DNA of 22,097 bases. It comes from Paracoccaceae bacterium. GTDB lineage: Bacteria > Pseudomonadota > Alphaproteobacteria > Rhodobacterales > Rhodobacteraceae. Where the stretch lies: NCBI GenBank assembly GCA_003512825.1, contig DOOI01000144.1, positions 1 to 22,097 on the forward strand, read 5' to 3'. Numbering within the stretch: position 1 is the first letter of the stretch; each line of letters starts with the position of its first letter. Shown piece by piece: positions 9,237 through 17,328 of this stretch. Made by a program: the position numbers and the translations under genes. Below the pieces are notes generated by a model. That model was not told the origin of the DNA and searched no databases. It saw only the letters and a program-made list of their open reading frames with translations.

Positions 9237-10313
9237 TCAGGCGCGCGCGTCGTGTTCGTTTGCGGCATTCATCAGCCGCTTGACGGCCCAATCTGCCGCA
9301 TCTGCGACAGTCGGGTCGACATCCGTGCAAAGCATGCGCGCCAATGGCAGCAGCGAGGACTGTCCGGAGTTGCCAATGGCATAGAGCACATTGCGAACAA
9401 ACCTGTCCCGCCCGATCCGTTTGATCGGGCTTCCGGCAAAGCGCGCCCGAAATCCGGCGTCATCCAACTGCGCCAATTCCGCCAGTTCGGGCAGCACCAT
9501 GCCATCGCGGGGCGCGTAGCCCAGTTCCACAGGCGCGACCGCGAATTTGTTCCACGGACAGACCGCAAGGCAATCGTCACAGCCGTAAATATGATTGCCC
9601 AACAAGGGGCGTAGCTCGGGGGCAACGGGCCCTGCGTGCTCGATCGTCAAGTAAGAGATGCAGCGCCGCGCATCCATTTGATAGGGAGCGACAAAGGCGC
9701 GCGTCGGGCAAATATCGAGGCAGCGTGAGCATGATCCGCAATGGTCGATCTCGGCGGGATCGGCGGCAAAGTCGAGCGTGGTGAAAATCGCCCCCAAAAA
9801 TACCCAATTGCCGAAATCCCGGCTTACCAAATTCGTATGTTTGCCCTGCCACCCAAGCCCGGCGGCCTCGGCCAGGGCCTTTTCCGGCACCGGGGCGGTA
9901 TCGACGAAAACCTTGATCTCTGCGGTTTGACCCGCGCGCCGCGCCTCGTCGATGAGCCAGCGACCAAGGCGTTTGAGCCGCCGTTTGACCAGATCGTGGT
10001 AATCCTTGCCGCGCGCATAGGACGAAATCACCCCTCGGTCACGCTCTGCAAGTCCGGCCAATGGATCATCTTCGGGCGCGTAGCTTTCGGCAAGCATCAA
10101 GACTGAACGGGCCTCGGGCCAAAGAGCCGCAGGATTGCCGCGCCAGTTGCTTCGCTCTGCCAGCCAGCTCATTTGCCCATGATACCCTGCCTCCAGGAAG
10201 GCCGCCAATCGGGCGGGCATTTCAGGCACGGCATCAGGACGGGTAAAGCGCGCGGCGACAAAGCCTTCTTTCAAAGCCTGCGCCACAAGACGCGCGCGCA
10301 GCTCCGCACTCAC
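9237..10313 (-). CDS. queG: Epoxyqueuosine reductase QueG
   Basis: Cobalamin-dependent iron-sulfur enzyme that reduces epoxyqueuosine to queuosine at the wobble position of tRNAs for Asp, Asn, His and Tyr. It has 358 residues. The N-terminal cobalamin-binding part includes [19 protein letters not shown], with the probable catalytic Asp138. Eight cysteines for two [4Fe-4S] clusters are present: Cys192, 195, 198 and 202 ([12 protein letters not shown]), then Cys218, 245, 248 and 252 ([11 protein letters not shown]). A HEAT-like helical tail follows (about 300-350). The start is a GTG with a modest CAGGG upstream; no better ATG is nearby. It sits 18 bases after the GST stop and 36 bases before the hydantoinase gene, so GST and queG probably share a transcript. 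Confidence 0.95.
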   Translation of the reverse strand: MSAELRARLVAQALKEGFVAARFTRPDAVPEMPARLAAFLEAGYHGQMSWLAERSNWRGNPAALWPEARSVLMLAESYAPEDDPLAGLAERDRGVISSYARGKDYHDLVKRRLKRLGRWLIDEARRAGQTAEIKVFVDTAPVPEKALAEAAGLGWQGKHTNLVSRDFGNWVFLGAIFTTLDFAADPAEIDHCGSCSRCLDICPTRAFVAPYQMDARRCISYLTIEHAGPVAPELRPLLGNHIYGCDDCLAVCPWNKFAVAPVELGYAPRDGMVLPELAELAQLDDAGFRARFAGSPIKRIGRDRFVRNVLYAIGNSGQSSLLPLARMLCTDVDPTVADAADWAVKRLMNAANEHDARA

Positions 10314-10331
10314 CGTGCGGGCCCTGCGATG

Positions 10332-10997
10332 TCAGAAATCCAGATCGGCATAGTGGGGCGGCGGCGGGAAGCCGGGAATTTGATCTGCCAGAATAGAGCG
10401 GAAAGCCGGGCGCGATTTGATCTTGGCATACCAATCCTTCACCGATTCCGAGCGGTGCCAATCTACATCGGAGATATAGTCGAGGCTCGACAGATGTGCG
10501 GCGGCGGCAAAATCCGCCAGCGTCATCGCATCCCCGGCCAACCAGCGACGGTGCTCCAAGAGCCACGCCAGATAATCGAGGTGGAACTTGATGGCTTTTG
10601 CGCCATCTTTCACGTTGCGACTATCGGGAAAGCCCAGTTTCATCACCTTCTTATTCACCCGCTCATAGAGCAGCTTCGAGGTGACTTCGTGGTGAAACTT
10701 GTCGTCGAACCACGTCACCAAACGGCGCACTTCGTGGCGCGCGTCTGCGTCGCGCGGCATCAGCGAGGTTTCTGGGTATTTCTCTTCGATCCATTCGCAA
10801 ATGGCGGCGCTCTCGGTCAGGGTGCGGCCATCGATCTTGAGCACCGGCACTTTGCCCGCAGGATTGCGGCGCAAGAAATCGGGAGATGGCTCCCAATAGC
10901 GTTCCTCTACCAGCTCACATTCAATGCGCTTTTCGGCGAGGCTCAGGCGCACCTTTCGGCAGAAGGGCGAGAGCGGGACGTGATAAAGGCGGGCCAT
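10332..10997 (-). CDS. Glutathione S-transferase family protein
   Basis: Cytosolic GST of 221 residues. The N-terminal thioredoxin-like domain has SPFCRKVR (10-17), where Ser10 or Cys13 would contact glutathione, the cis-proline loop GKVPVL (48-53) and the glutathione gamma-glutamyl site ESAAI (62-66). The helical C-terminal domain carries the N-capping motif MTLADFAAAAHLS (158-170). No strong ribosome site is visible before the ATG (the upstream bases read GGACCTTACCGG), so translation may be modest. Its position just ahead of queG suggests co-transcription, not a shared pathway. The electrophile it acts on cannot be told from sequence. Confidence 0.9.
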   Translation of the reverse strand: MARLYHVPLSPFCRKVRLSLAEKRIECELVEERYWEPSPDFLRRNPAGKVPVLKIDGRTLTESAAICEWIEEKYPETSLMPRDADARHEVRRLVTWFDDKFHHEVTSKLLYERVNKKVMKLGFPDSRNVKDGAKAIKFHLDYLAWLLEHRRWLAGDAMTLADFAAAAHLSSLDYISDVDWHRSESVKDWYAKIKSRPAFRSILADQIPGFPPPPHYADLDF

Positions 10998-11114
10998 CCG
11001 GTAAGGTCCGATCTATTGCGGGGTTTCTCCTGAATGCCCCGCCGGGGCGCGGAATTCAATCCCTGGTCACATCTGTGGAAGATCAGGAGCCGATCAGGGG
11101 GGTGGGCGCAGGCC

Positions 11115-11855
11115 CTAGCCTTCGAAACAGGCGGCGCGCCCATCGCGTGCAATCGTATTTGCCCCATCAATAATCGCGGCAGTGCGCCGACGTTCCGCGG
11201 ATGTTGGAGCGCTGGCGGCCCGCAGCTTTGGCGCGGGCAGGACCATCGCAAGGCGGGCGGCTTGCACATCGTTCACCTCATCCGCACCTACGCCAAAATG
11301 ATGGCGCGCGGCAGCTTCAACGCCAAATATGCCCTCGTCGAATTCGGCGATATTCACATAGACTTCCAAGATGCGCCGCTTTGACCAGAATAGCTCAACC
11401 ACTGGGGTCATGCCCGCTTCGAGCGCTTTGCGAAGCCAGCTGCGCCCGTGCCACAGGAACGCGTTCTTGACCACTTGTTGGGTGATTGTGGAGGCGCCCC
11501 TGTCAGCGCCTTGCTCAATGGCGGAGCGAATGGCGGCAACGTCAAAGCCCCAGTGACTGCAAAAGTTTGCATCCTCGGCGGCCACGACAGAGCGCAACAG
11601 CATCGGTGAAATCCGCTCAGTTGGCGCCCATTCGCGCTCGATATCACCCAAGATACGGCGCTCGCCGATCATGTAAGGCGTGATAGGTGGGTTAAGAAAG
11701 CCGTAGGCAATGATCCATAGCAACAGACCTGCGCCGATGCCGCCGATGCCCCGCACCAGCCAAAGCTTGACCCGGGCGCGCAGCGGCAAAGCGGGGCCAG
11801 TGGCCGCCCGACGCGCGGGGGCCTTCTTTTTTCGGGGTGTGTTTATCTTTGCCAT
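11115..11855 (-). CDS. mtgA: Monofunctional biosynthetic peptidoglycan transglycosylase
   Basis: Family GT51 enzyme that polymerises lipid II into glycan strands at the outer face of the inner membrane. It has 246 residues, the usual size for MtgA. A Lys/Arg-rich cytoplasmic tail (1-30) precedes one membrane anchor (about 33-53). The catalytic motif AAEDANFCSHWGFD (92-105) holds the catalytic Glu94. It is followed by GASTITQQVVKNAFLW (120-135), RSWLRKALEA with the second conserved Glu146, and EVYVNIAEF (164-172). No transpeptidase domain is attached, so the single-function call is firm. GAGG upstream of the ATG supports the start. It lies between msrA and the GST with gaps of about 120 bases, so it may have its own promoter. 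Confidence 0.95.
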   Translation of the reverse strand: MAKINTPRKKKAPARRAATGPALPLRARVKLWLVRGIGGIGAGLLLWIIAYGFLNPPITPYMIGERRILGDIEREWAPTERISPMLLRSVVAAEDANFCSHWGFDVAAIRSAIEQGADRGASTITQQVVKNAFLWHGRSWLRKALEAGMTPVVELFWSKRRILEVYVNIAEFDEGIFGVEAAARHHFGVGADEVNDVQAARLAMVLPAPKLRAASAPTSAERRRTAAIIDGANTIARDGRAACFEG

Positions 11856-11887
11856 TCAATGCGCCTCACGGGGGCGCAGAATGATTT

Positions 11888-11918
11888 GGCGCGGCGCGCT
11901 TGTCCAGCCCGCCGCGCC
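11888..11918 (-). terminator. GC-rich hairpin downstream of msrA, possible weak terminator
   Basis: Arms GGCGCGGCG (11888-11896) and CGCCGCGCC (11910-11918) pair perfectly over a 13-base loop. There is no T tract in either direction, so it may be a 3'-end stabiliser or pause site instead. The hairpin is flanked on both sides by ATGATTT. Confidence 0.35.
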
Positions 11919-11980
11919 CGATGATTTGTGCCATTCACTGTGTCGAACGCAGATCATGCGCCCGATTGATCCGGTGAACG

Positions 11981-12487
11981 CTATTCTGCCGCGCGCTTGG
12001 GCAGCACCCATCCGGGACGCGGATAGTGGCAGGTATAGCCGTTGGGGTGGCGTTCGAGATAATCCTGATGCTCGGGCTCGGCGGCCCAGAATGGCCCTTC
12101 TGGCTCCAACTCCGTCACCACGCGACCCGGCCAAATCCCCGAAGCATCAACATCGGCAATCGTATCCAGCGCGATAGATTTCTGCGTTTCATTGCAAAAA
12201 TAAATCGCCGAGCGATAGCTCATGCCGATATCATTTCCCTGACGATTAGGCGTGGATGGGTCGTGAATTTGAAAGAAGAACTCTAGCAATTGGCGATAGG
12301 TGATCCGGCTCGGGTCAAAGCGGATTTCGATCCCTTCTGCATGGGTGCCATGGTTGCGGTAAGTGGCATTGGCCACGTCCCCGCCTGTGTAGCCTACCCG
12401 CGTCGCCACAACTCCGGGAAGACGCCGGATCAAATCCTGCATTCCCCAAAAGCACCCGCCTGCAAGAATTGCTTTTTCTTCAGACAT
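11981..12487 (-). CDS. msrA: Peptide-methionine (S)-S-oxide reductase MsrA
   Basis: Repairs the S-form of oxidised methionine in proteins, using thioredoxin as reductant. With the chosen start it has 168 residues. The catalytic motif is GCFWG (11-15) with Cys12 as nucleophile, followed by VGYTGG (31-36) and HAEGIEI (49-55). Cys153 in [10 protein letters not shown] is a candidate resolving cysteine. The start at [11 protein letters not shown] is chosen because GGAGGAAATCG precedes it and because the family begins just before the GCFWG strand; a longer in-frame ATG adds 22 unrelated residues. The start overlaps the end of msrB by 8 bases, so the two are translated from one message and repair both stereoisomers. 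Confidence 0.96.
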   Translation of the reverse strand: MSEEKAILAGGCFWGMQDLIRRLPGVVATRVGYTGGDVANATYRNHGTHAEGIEIRFDPSRITYRQLLEFFFQIHDPSTPNRQGNDIGMSYRSAIYFCNETQKSIALDTIADVDASGIWPGRVVTELEPEGPFWAAEPEHQDYLERHPNGYTCHYPRPGWVLPKRAAE

Positions 12488-12932
12488 CGATTTCCTCCAC
12501 CTTGTCCAAAAAGGCGCCATAGCCTTCTGCATCCATGTCATCGCGGTGAACAAACCGCAATGACGCTGAGTTAATACAATACCTTAAGCCTCCGCGATTG
12601 CGGGGACCATCCGGGAAGACATGGCCCAAATGGCTGTCTCCGTCACGCGAGCGAACTTCTGTGCGGATCATCCCATGGGTCATGTCGGTCAGCTCGACAA
12701 CATGCGCGGGCTCAAGTGGGGTAACAAAGCTGGGCCAGCCGCACCCTGACTCGAATTTTGCCGAGGATGCAAACAACGGCTCGCCTGAAACGATGTCGAC
12801 GTAAATCCCCGGCTCTTTGTTGTGCAGCAACTTCCCCGTTCCCGGACGTTCGGTGCCGCTTTCTTGCGTGACCCAAAACTCTTCTGGCGACAGCGCTGCC
12901 ACAGCCTCGGGGCGTTTTTCATATTTCGGCAT
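12480..12932 (-). CDS. msrB: Peptide-methionine (R)-S-oxide reductase MsrB
   Basis: Repairs the R-form of oxidised methionine, 150 residues. Core motifs are [11 protein letters not shown] (59-69) with the probable resolving Cys64, [17 protein letters not shown] (94-110) and [13 protein letters not shown] (115-127) with catalytic Cys119. The two CxxC pairs that bind zinc in many MsrB proteins are missing: the first site reads VSGEPLF and the second RSRDGD. This is therefore a zinc-free type. GAGGAGG lies just before the ATG. It is the first gene of a two-gene unit with msrA, whose start overlaps its end. A possible heat-shock sigma -10 box lies about 30 bases upstream. Confidence 0.96.
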   Translation of the reverse strand: MPKYEKRPEAVAALSPEEFWVTQESGTERPGTGKLLHNKEPGIYVDIVSGEPLFASSAKFESGCGWPSFVTPLEPAHVVELTDMTHGMIRTEVRSRDGDSHLGHVFPDGPRNRGGLRYCINSASLRFVHRDDMDAEGYGAFLDKVEEIDV

Positions 12933-12961
12933 GGGGCCTCCTCATCAGATGTTGAGGGCAT

Positions 12962-12989
12962 TAGATGGGGCTTCGGGGAAATTTGCAAA
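12962..12989 (-). promoter_or_regulatory. Candidate RpoH-type promoter for msrB-msrA
   Basis: On the minus strand CCCCATCTA (12970-12962) matches the RpoH -10 consensus CCCCATnTA exactly. The -35 side is weak: CTTTGCA lies 13 bases further upstream. The start of transcription would fall about 25 bases before the msrB ATG, leaving room for the GAGGAGG ribosome site. Heat-shock type sigma factors are known to drive protein-repair genes in Rhodobacter. The call rests mainly on one box. Confidence 0.45.
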
Positions 12990-13082
12990 GACTGTGTTTC
13001 AACGCGTCGCAAGGACGTGACATCGGCAAGCGCCACAGAGAGGCCCAGAGACAGGGATGTTTTGGGGACTAAAGCGTTTGGT

Positions 13083-13991
13083 CTAGTCTTCGCCAGCGAG
13101 ATGGCGTTCGCCACGGGCATGAGCGAGGGTGATTTGCTTTTGGCGTTCGCGAAACCGGGTCTTGTCCTCATCTGTGGTCTCGGACAGGCAGTGATGGCAG
13201 GAGACGCCTTCTTCCCATTCGGGGCGATGAGTATCGTCAGGCATGACAGGGCGGCGGCAGGCATGACACAGAAGGTGAGGGCCCTCTTGCAGGCCATGCC
13301 CGACAGAAACCCTTCCATCGAAGACAAAACATTCACCTTCCCAGAGGCTTGTTTCCGCGGGAACCTCTTCGAGATATTTCAAGATACCACCCTTGAGGTG
13401 GTAAACCTCTGGCACGCCTTGTTGCAGCAGCCAATTGGTGGATTTTTCGCAGCGGATGCCCCCGGTGCAAAACATGGCGATGCGCTTGTTGTGGAAGCGC
13501 TCTTTGTTTTCTTCCCACCACGCAGGGAAATCGCGGAATGTTTTGGTAAGCGGGTCAACGGCGCCCTTGAAGGTGCCGATGGCCACTTCGTAATCGTTGC
13601 GCGTGTCGATAACGGCCACATCGGGAGCGGAAATCAAGCTGTTCCAGTCTTCCGGCGCGATGTAATGGCCGACGCTTGCGCGGGGGTCGACATCGGGCTG
13701 ACCCATAGTGACGATTTCACGCTTCAGCCGCACTTTGAGCCGAGGAAAAGGCGCCGAGGCGGCGGTGCTTTCTTTCCAGTCGAGCGACGCGCAACCGGGC
13801 AATGCGCGGATATGGGCAAGCACGGCGTCGATACCCGCGCGACTGCCTGCGATCGTGCCGTTGATACCTTCTCGCGCCAAGAGGAGTGTTCCTTTGACGT
13901 TATGCACCGAGGCAATATCGGTGAGCGGCCCCCGGATAGCGGCAGGGTCTGGAAAGGGGGTGAAATGGTAGAGGGCGGCGACGATATACAT
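13083..13991 (-). CDS. trhO: tRNA uridine(34) hydroxylase TrhO (rhodanese family, YceA-like)
   Basis: Oxygen-dependent enzyme that forms 5-hydroxyuridine at tRNA wobble position 34. It has 302 residues. The N-terminal acylphosphatase-like domain (about 1-95) contains [17 protein letters not shown]. The rhodanese domain (about 120-215) has [18 protein letters not shown] and the active loop [10 protein letters not shown] with Cys175 and Cys181. Two CxxC pairs near the C-terminus (Cys242/245 and Cys265/268) form a likely zinc site. The start codon has no clear ribosome site. It lies 44 bases after the Hsp70-like gene, so it probably depends on the same transcript. Older annotations call this a rhodanese or sulfurtransferase. 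Confidence 0.94.
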   Translation of the reverse strand: MYIVAALYHFTPFPDPAAIRGPLTDIASVHNVKGTLLLAREGINGTIAGSRAGIDAVLAHIRALPGCASLDWKESTAASAPFPRLKVRLKREIVTMGQPDVDPRASVGHYIAPEDWNSLISAPDVAVIDTRNDYEVAIGTFKGAVDPLTKTFRDFPAWWEENKERFHNKRIAMFCTGGIRCEKSTNWLLQQGVPEVYHLKGGILKYLEEVPAETSLWEGECFVFDGRVSVGHGLQEGPHLLCHACRRPVMPDDTHRPEWEEGVSCHHCLSETTDEDKTRFRERQKQITLAHARGERHLAGED

Positions 13992-14035
13992 GTCGTTTGG
14001 TTAGCGCGGCTTTTGCGCCGGGGCAATGCGACGCT

Positions 14036-15253
14036 TCATCCTGCCGCAAGCGCCAGACCATGAGCGACGGCTGTAAAGACAGCTGCGTCTTCTTGGCAGG
14101 CATCGGGGAGGCGCGCCGCCATTTCAGAGCGGAGACCTTGCAAGAGGCTGGACCCGCCAACAAAGACCACTTGCTCGACACTTTCCGGCGCGACACCCGC
14201 ATCATGGACAGTGGCAAGCGCCTCTGCGCCAATGGCTTTGGTCGCCGCGCTGAGTTCAGCGTCAAGCATTTGGCGGGAAAGCTCAACGCTTAGGCCACGT
14301 TCGATGATCTCGAGCGAGATGCGAGCAGCATCTGAACCATTTGCATCGATTTTTCCGGCTTCGACGGCATGGGCCACGTCATGGCCAAGATGCATGTCGA
14401 GCACATCTGCGAGACGCTCGAAAAGGCGCGGCGTTTCGGCCAAGCGAGACCACCGTCGCACGTCACGCAAAAGAGCGGCGTCATAGACAAAGGGGATTTT
14501 CTCCCAACTCGCCAGATCGTGGAAGAGGCCGCGCGGGGCCGGGTGACGCGCGCTGCCAACTTGCGCGCGCAATGGCGCCTCATAGCCAAGGAGTGGCATA
14601 ACCTTGCCGAGACTGAGCAGGCGGTCGAAATCGGTGCCGCCGAGGCGAAGGCCGCGGCTGGCAAGCACCTCGGTTTGATCGTTTCTGCGGTCGCAGAGAG
14701 TGAAGTCAGACGTGCCGCCGCCGATATCAACGATCAAGATACGCCCGGCACTTGCGACGGCACGCGCGGCAGCTTCGGGTTCGGCCATGAAGCGCACGTC
14801 GGAAAAGCCCGCAAGATGATAGGCTGCGCGCAGGTCTGCTTCGGCCTGTGCATCGCGGGCGTCAGAGGCGGAGTGGAAGCGAACCGGACGACCCGAGAGC
14901 ACGCTTTCGAATTTCAAACCTGTGAAGGCCTCGGAGCGGCTGCGAATTTCCATCAAGAACCGGGCGATGATCTCGATCAGGGTCAGCTTCTCATGCAAAA
15001 ACATGCGAGATTCCTGCGCGAGAGGCGTGCCAAGAACACTCTTGAGGGCGCGCAGGAACCGCCCTTCTTGGCCTTCACGCAAAGCGCGCAGCGCGTCGCT
15101 GCCATAGACGAATTCCTTGCGTGCGAAGTCGATGAATGTGGCCGTTGGAAGGGTTTCGCTATCTGGCTCAAGGGGCAGCAAGAATGGCCGCGACCCGGCC
15201 ATGACAGCGGCGGCGGTATTGGAAGTGCCGAAGTCAAGCGCGAGCGTGGGCAT
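14036..15253 (-). CDS. Hsp70-like protein without substrate-binding domain (YegD-like)
   Basis: An ASKHA-fold ATPase of 405 residues that corresponds to only the nucleotide-binding domain of Hsp70. Visible are the first phosphate loop DFGTSNT (7-13), SGRPVRF (120-126), the second phosphate loop VDIGGGTSDF (175-184), GGTDFDR (205-211) and the adenosine site VFVGGSSLLQGLR (363-375). The chain ends about 30 residues later, so there is no peptide-binding domain and it cannot act as a classical chaperone. It resembles E. coli YegD, whose role is not well known. AGGAG precedes the ATG at 15253; an earlier in-frame start adds 52 residues without family similarity and would overlap the divergent pncA leader. 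It shares its upstream region with pncA and is followed by trhO. Confidence 0.88.
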   Translation of the reverse strand: MPTLALDFGTSNTAAAVMAGSRPFLLPLEPDSETLPTATFIDFARKEFVYGSDALRALREGQEGRFLRALKSVLGTPLAQESRMFLHEKLTLIEIIARFLMEIRSRSEAFTGLKFESVLSGRPVRFHSASDARDAQAEADLRAAYHLAGFSDVRFMAEPEAAARAVASAGRILIVDIGGGTSDFTLCDRRNDQTEVLASRGLRLGGTDFDRLLSLGKVMPLLGYEAPLRAQVGSARHPAPRGLFHDLASWEKIPFVYDAALLRDVRRWSRLAETPRLFERLADVLDMHLGHDVAHAVEAGKIDANGSDAARISLEIIERGLSVELSRQMLDAELSAATKAIGAEALATVHDAGVAPESVEQVVFVGGSSLLQGLRSEMAARLPDACQEDAAVFTAVAHGLALAAG

Positions 15254-15276
15254 TGCCGTCTCCTGAGGAAAGCGGT

Positions 15277-15305
15277 GCAATAGAGGGCGCAGCGCAGAGT
15301 GGCAA
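15277..15305 (-). promoter_or_regulatory. Candidate promoter of the Hsp70-like gene
   Basis: The minus strand shows TTGCCA (15305-15300), a 17-base spacer and TATTGC (15282-15277), about 24 bases before the start codon. It fits a housekeeping promoter with a good -35 and a partial -10. It lies in the 101-base region shared with divergent pncA. Confidence 0.45.
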
Positions 15306-15354
15306 TTCCTTTTGTGGCTCATTATGCTTTTCCGCAAGCTGTAAGGAGACCGAC

Positions 15355-15957
15355 ATGCACGCGCTATTGGGGATTGATATCCAGAATGATTTTTGCCCCG
15401 GAGGCGCATTGGCGGTGGCGGGGGGGGACGCGATCGTGGGCCCGATCAATGCGCTCATGGCACAGTTTGAAGCGGTTATCCTGACTCAGGATTGGCACCC
15501 GGCGGATCATTCCTCTTTTGCCTCGCACCATATTGGCAAGGCTCCGTTTGAAACGGTTGATATGGCGTATGGGGCGCAAACACTGTGGCCGGATCATTGT
15601 GTGCAAGCAAGTCAAGGGGCGGCGTTTCACCCGATGCTCGCAGCAGAGCGGGCGGATTTGATCCTGAGAAAAGGGTTTCGACCCGCAATCGACAGCTATT
15701 CGGCATTTTTCGAAAATGACCGCAAGACAGCGACGGGGCTGGAAGGGTATTTGCGGTCGCGTGGCATTACGGAACTGACCTTGGTCGGGCTGGCCACGGA
15801 TTACTGCGTAAATTATTCAGCACAGGATGCTGCAAAACTCGGGTTTCGGGTGATCGTTCGCACGGATCTGTGCCGTGCCATTGACCTTGGTGGCACGCTG
15901 GCCGTTGCCGAACGCGAGATGCAGAGCTTGGGCGTGATGCTGACGTCTGAAGGGTGA
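15355..15957 (+). CDS. pncA: Nicotinamidase (pyrazinamidase) PncA
   Basis: Hydrolyses nicotinamide to nicotinate in the NAD salvage pathway. It has 200 residues, an isochorismatase-like hydrolase. The catalytic triad is visible: Asp8 in GIDIQNDFCPGG, Lys106 in LRKGFRP and Cys151 in GLATDYCVNYSA. Metal ligands are Asp46 and His48 in TQDWHPADH and His81 in WPDHC. AAGGAG eight bases before the ATG at 15355 fixes the start; the open frame extends 34 codons upstream, but without family similarity. It is divergent from the Hsp70-like gene, and its stop codon directly abuts the stop of convergent folC. Confidence 0.96.
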   Translation: MHALLGIDIQNDFCPGGALAVAGGDAIVGPINALMAQFEAVILTQDWHPADHSSFASHHIGKAPFETVDMAYGAQTLWPDHCVQASQGAAFHPMLAAERADLILRKGFRPAIDSYSAFFENDRKTATGLEGYLRSRGITELTLVGLATDYCVNYSAQDAAKLGFRVIVRTDLCRAIDLGGTLAVAEREMQSLGVMLTSEG

Positions 15958-17223
15958 TCAGCCGTTTTCGCGCAAGATGCCACCAGCAAGGTAAAGCGAC
16001 CCACAGATAAGCACGCGCGCATGTGGATCTGTGGCCGCTATCGCAGCCAATGCATCCCGGACCGACGCGGCAACAGTTGCGGGAATATTGGCTTTCGCGG
16101 CGGCTTGCGCCGTGGTTTCTGCGGGCAGCGTATTGGCTTCGCCGGGGATCGACACGGCGGTCAGGCTTTCCACAACACCGCCCAAGGGGCGCATATATCC
16201 CGTGACGTCCTTGGTGTTGAGCATGCCACAGATGAGGTGCGTGGCGCGTTTTGGCAGGGTGCCCAGATGATGCGCGAGCGCCTCGCCTGCTGCGGGATTA
16301 TGGCCGCCATCGAGCCAAAGCTCGATCTCTGGCGCGAGGTCGATGAGCGGGCCATGACGCAAGCGTTGCATGCGTGCGGGCCAGAAAGCTTGGGACACGG
16401 CCGCGTCTGGCGCACCTGTGCCGAGCAAACGCAACGCCATGAGGGCAGCCCCGGCATTGTCGATCTGGTGGCGACCCGGCAAGTTGGGCAGCGCTAGGTC
16501 CAGCAATCCTGTTTCATCTTGAAAGGCCATGCGACCCTGATCGGGCCAGCACTGCCACTGTTGGCCATAGGCGTAGATCGGGGCGGAAAGGCGGGCAGCC
16601 TGACGCTCGATTGCGGCAAGGCCTTCGTCGCTTTGAGGGCCGACCACGACAGGCACGCCACGCTTGATGATGCCGGCCTTTTCACCTGCTATCTGGGTCA
16701 GGGTAGTGCCCAAATATTGCTCGTGATCCATCGACACAGGCGTAATGACCGTGAGTGCAGGCTTGTCGATCACATTGGTCGCATCAAGCCTGCCCCCAAG
16801 CCCCACTTCCAAAAGCGTATAATCGGCCGGGGTGCGGGCCATTGCCAGAATCCCGGCGCAGGTTGTGATTTCAAAATAGGTGATCGGCGTGCCTTGGTTG
16901 GCCGCATAGCACTCGTCAAGAATCGCCGTGAGCGCCTCTTCTGTGATCAGCTCACCAGCAAGTCGGATGCGCTCATGGAACCGCGCGAGATGCGGCGAGG
17001 TATAGGCGTGGACCTTGTGCCCCGCGCCTTCAAGCCCCGCGCGGATCATCGCCTGTGTTGAGCCTTTGCCATTGGTCCCGGCGATATGGATCACCGGGGG
17101 AAGGTCGTTTTGCGGATTACCAAGGGCAGCCAGCAACCGCACCACCCTATCAAGGGTGAAGTCGATGATCTTTGGGTGCAGGGCCATCATACGCGCGAGG
17201 ATGGCGTCGGAACCTTGGGACAT
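15958..17223 (-). CDS. folC: Bifunctional folylpolyglutamate synthase / dihydrofolate synthase FolC
   Basis: Makes dihydrofolate from dihydropteroate plus glutamate and then adds further glutamates to folates, using ATP. It has 421 residues with the chosen start. The Mur-ligase-type P-loop is HIAGTNGKGST (46-56). It is followed by YTSPHLARFHERIRL (74-88), LEVGLGGRLDATNVI (138-152), SMDHEQYLG (164-172) and the C-terminal domain motif LWLDGGHNPAAGEAL. The start MSQGSDAILARMMALHPKII matches the usual family beginning. The ribosome site is weak (AAGG, further away than normal), and an in-frame ATG at 17304 has none. It follows accD by about 100 bases, a common pairing in this group. Confidence 0.94.
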   Translation of the reverse strand: MSQGSDAILARMMALHPKIIDFTLDRVVRLLAALGNPQNDLPPVIHIAGTNGKGSTQAMIRAGLEGAGHKVHAYTSPHLARFHERIRLAGELITEEALTAILDECYAANQGTPITYFEITTCAGILAMARTPADYTLLEVGLGGRLDATNVIDKPALTVITPVSMDHEQYLGTTLTQIAGEKAGIIKRGVPVVVGPQSDEGLAAIERQAARLSAPIYAYGQQWQCWPDQGRMAFQDETGLLDLALPNLPGRHQIDNAGAALMALRLLGTGAPDAAVSQAFWPARMQRLRHGPLIDLAPEIELWLDGGHNPAAGEALAHHLGTLPKRATHLICGMLNTKDVTGYMRPLGGVVESLTAVSIPGEANTLPAETTAQAAAKANIPATVAASVRDALAAIAATDPHARVLICGSLYLAGGILRENG

Positions 17224-17328
17224 GGCGGCAGCCTTTTTGGCAAGAGGATGAGGAAACCCAGAAGATGCCTCGCGGTAGCGGCACGGCAAGGTCAAGAGCG
17301 GCATTCGAGTGCGCGAAGGCGGCGTGCC

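Noticed and set aside
11036..11048. GCCCC-GCC-GGGGC hairpin after mtgA
   Set aside because: A 3-base loop with a 5-base stem and no T tract; too weak to call a terminator.
12997..13002. TTGAAA on the minus strand as -35 partner of the CCCCATCTA box
   Set aside because: The spacer would be 26 bases, too long for an RpoH promoter.
12822..14063. 413-codon plus-strand open frame across msrB and trhO
   Set aside because: It is antisense to two well-supported genes with catalytic motifs; long antisense frames are common in GC-rich DNA.
17224..17304. 27-residue N-terminal extension of FolC from an upstream ATG
   Set aside because: No ribosome site and no resemblance to the family beginning.
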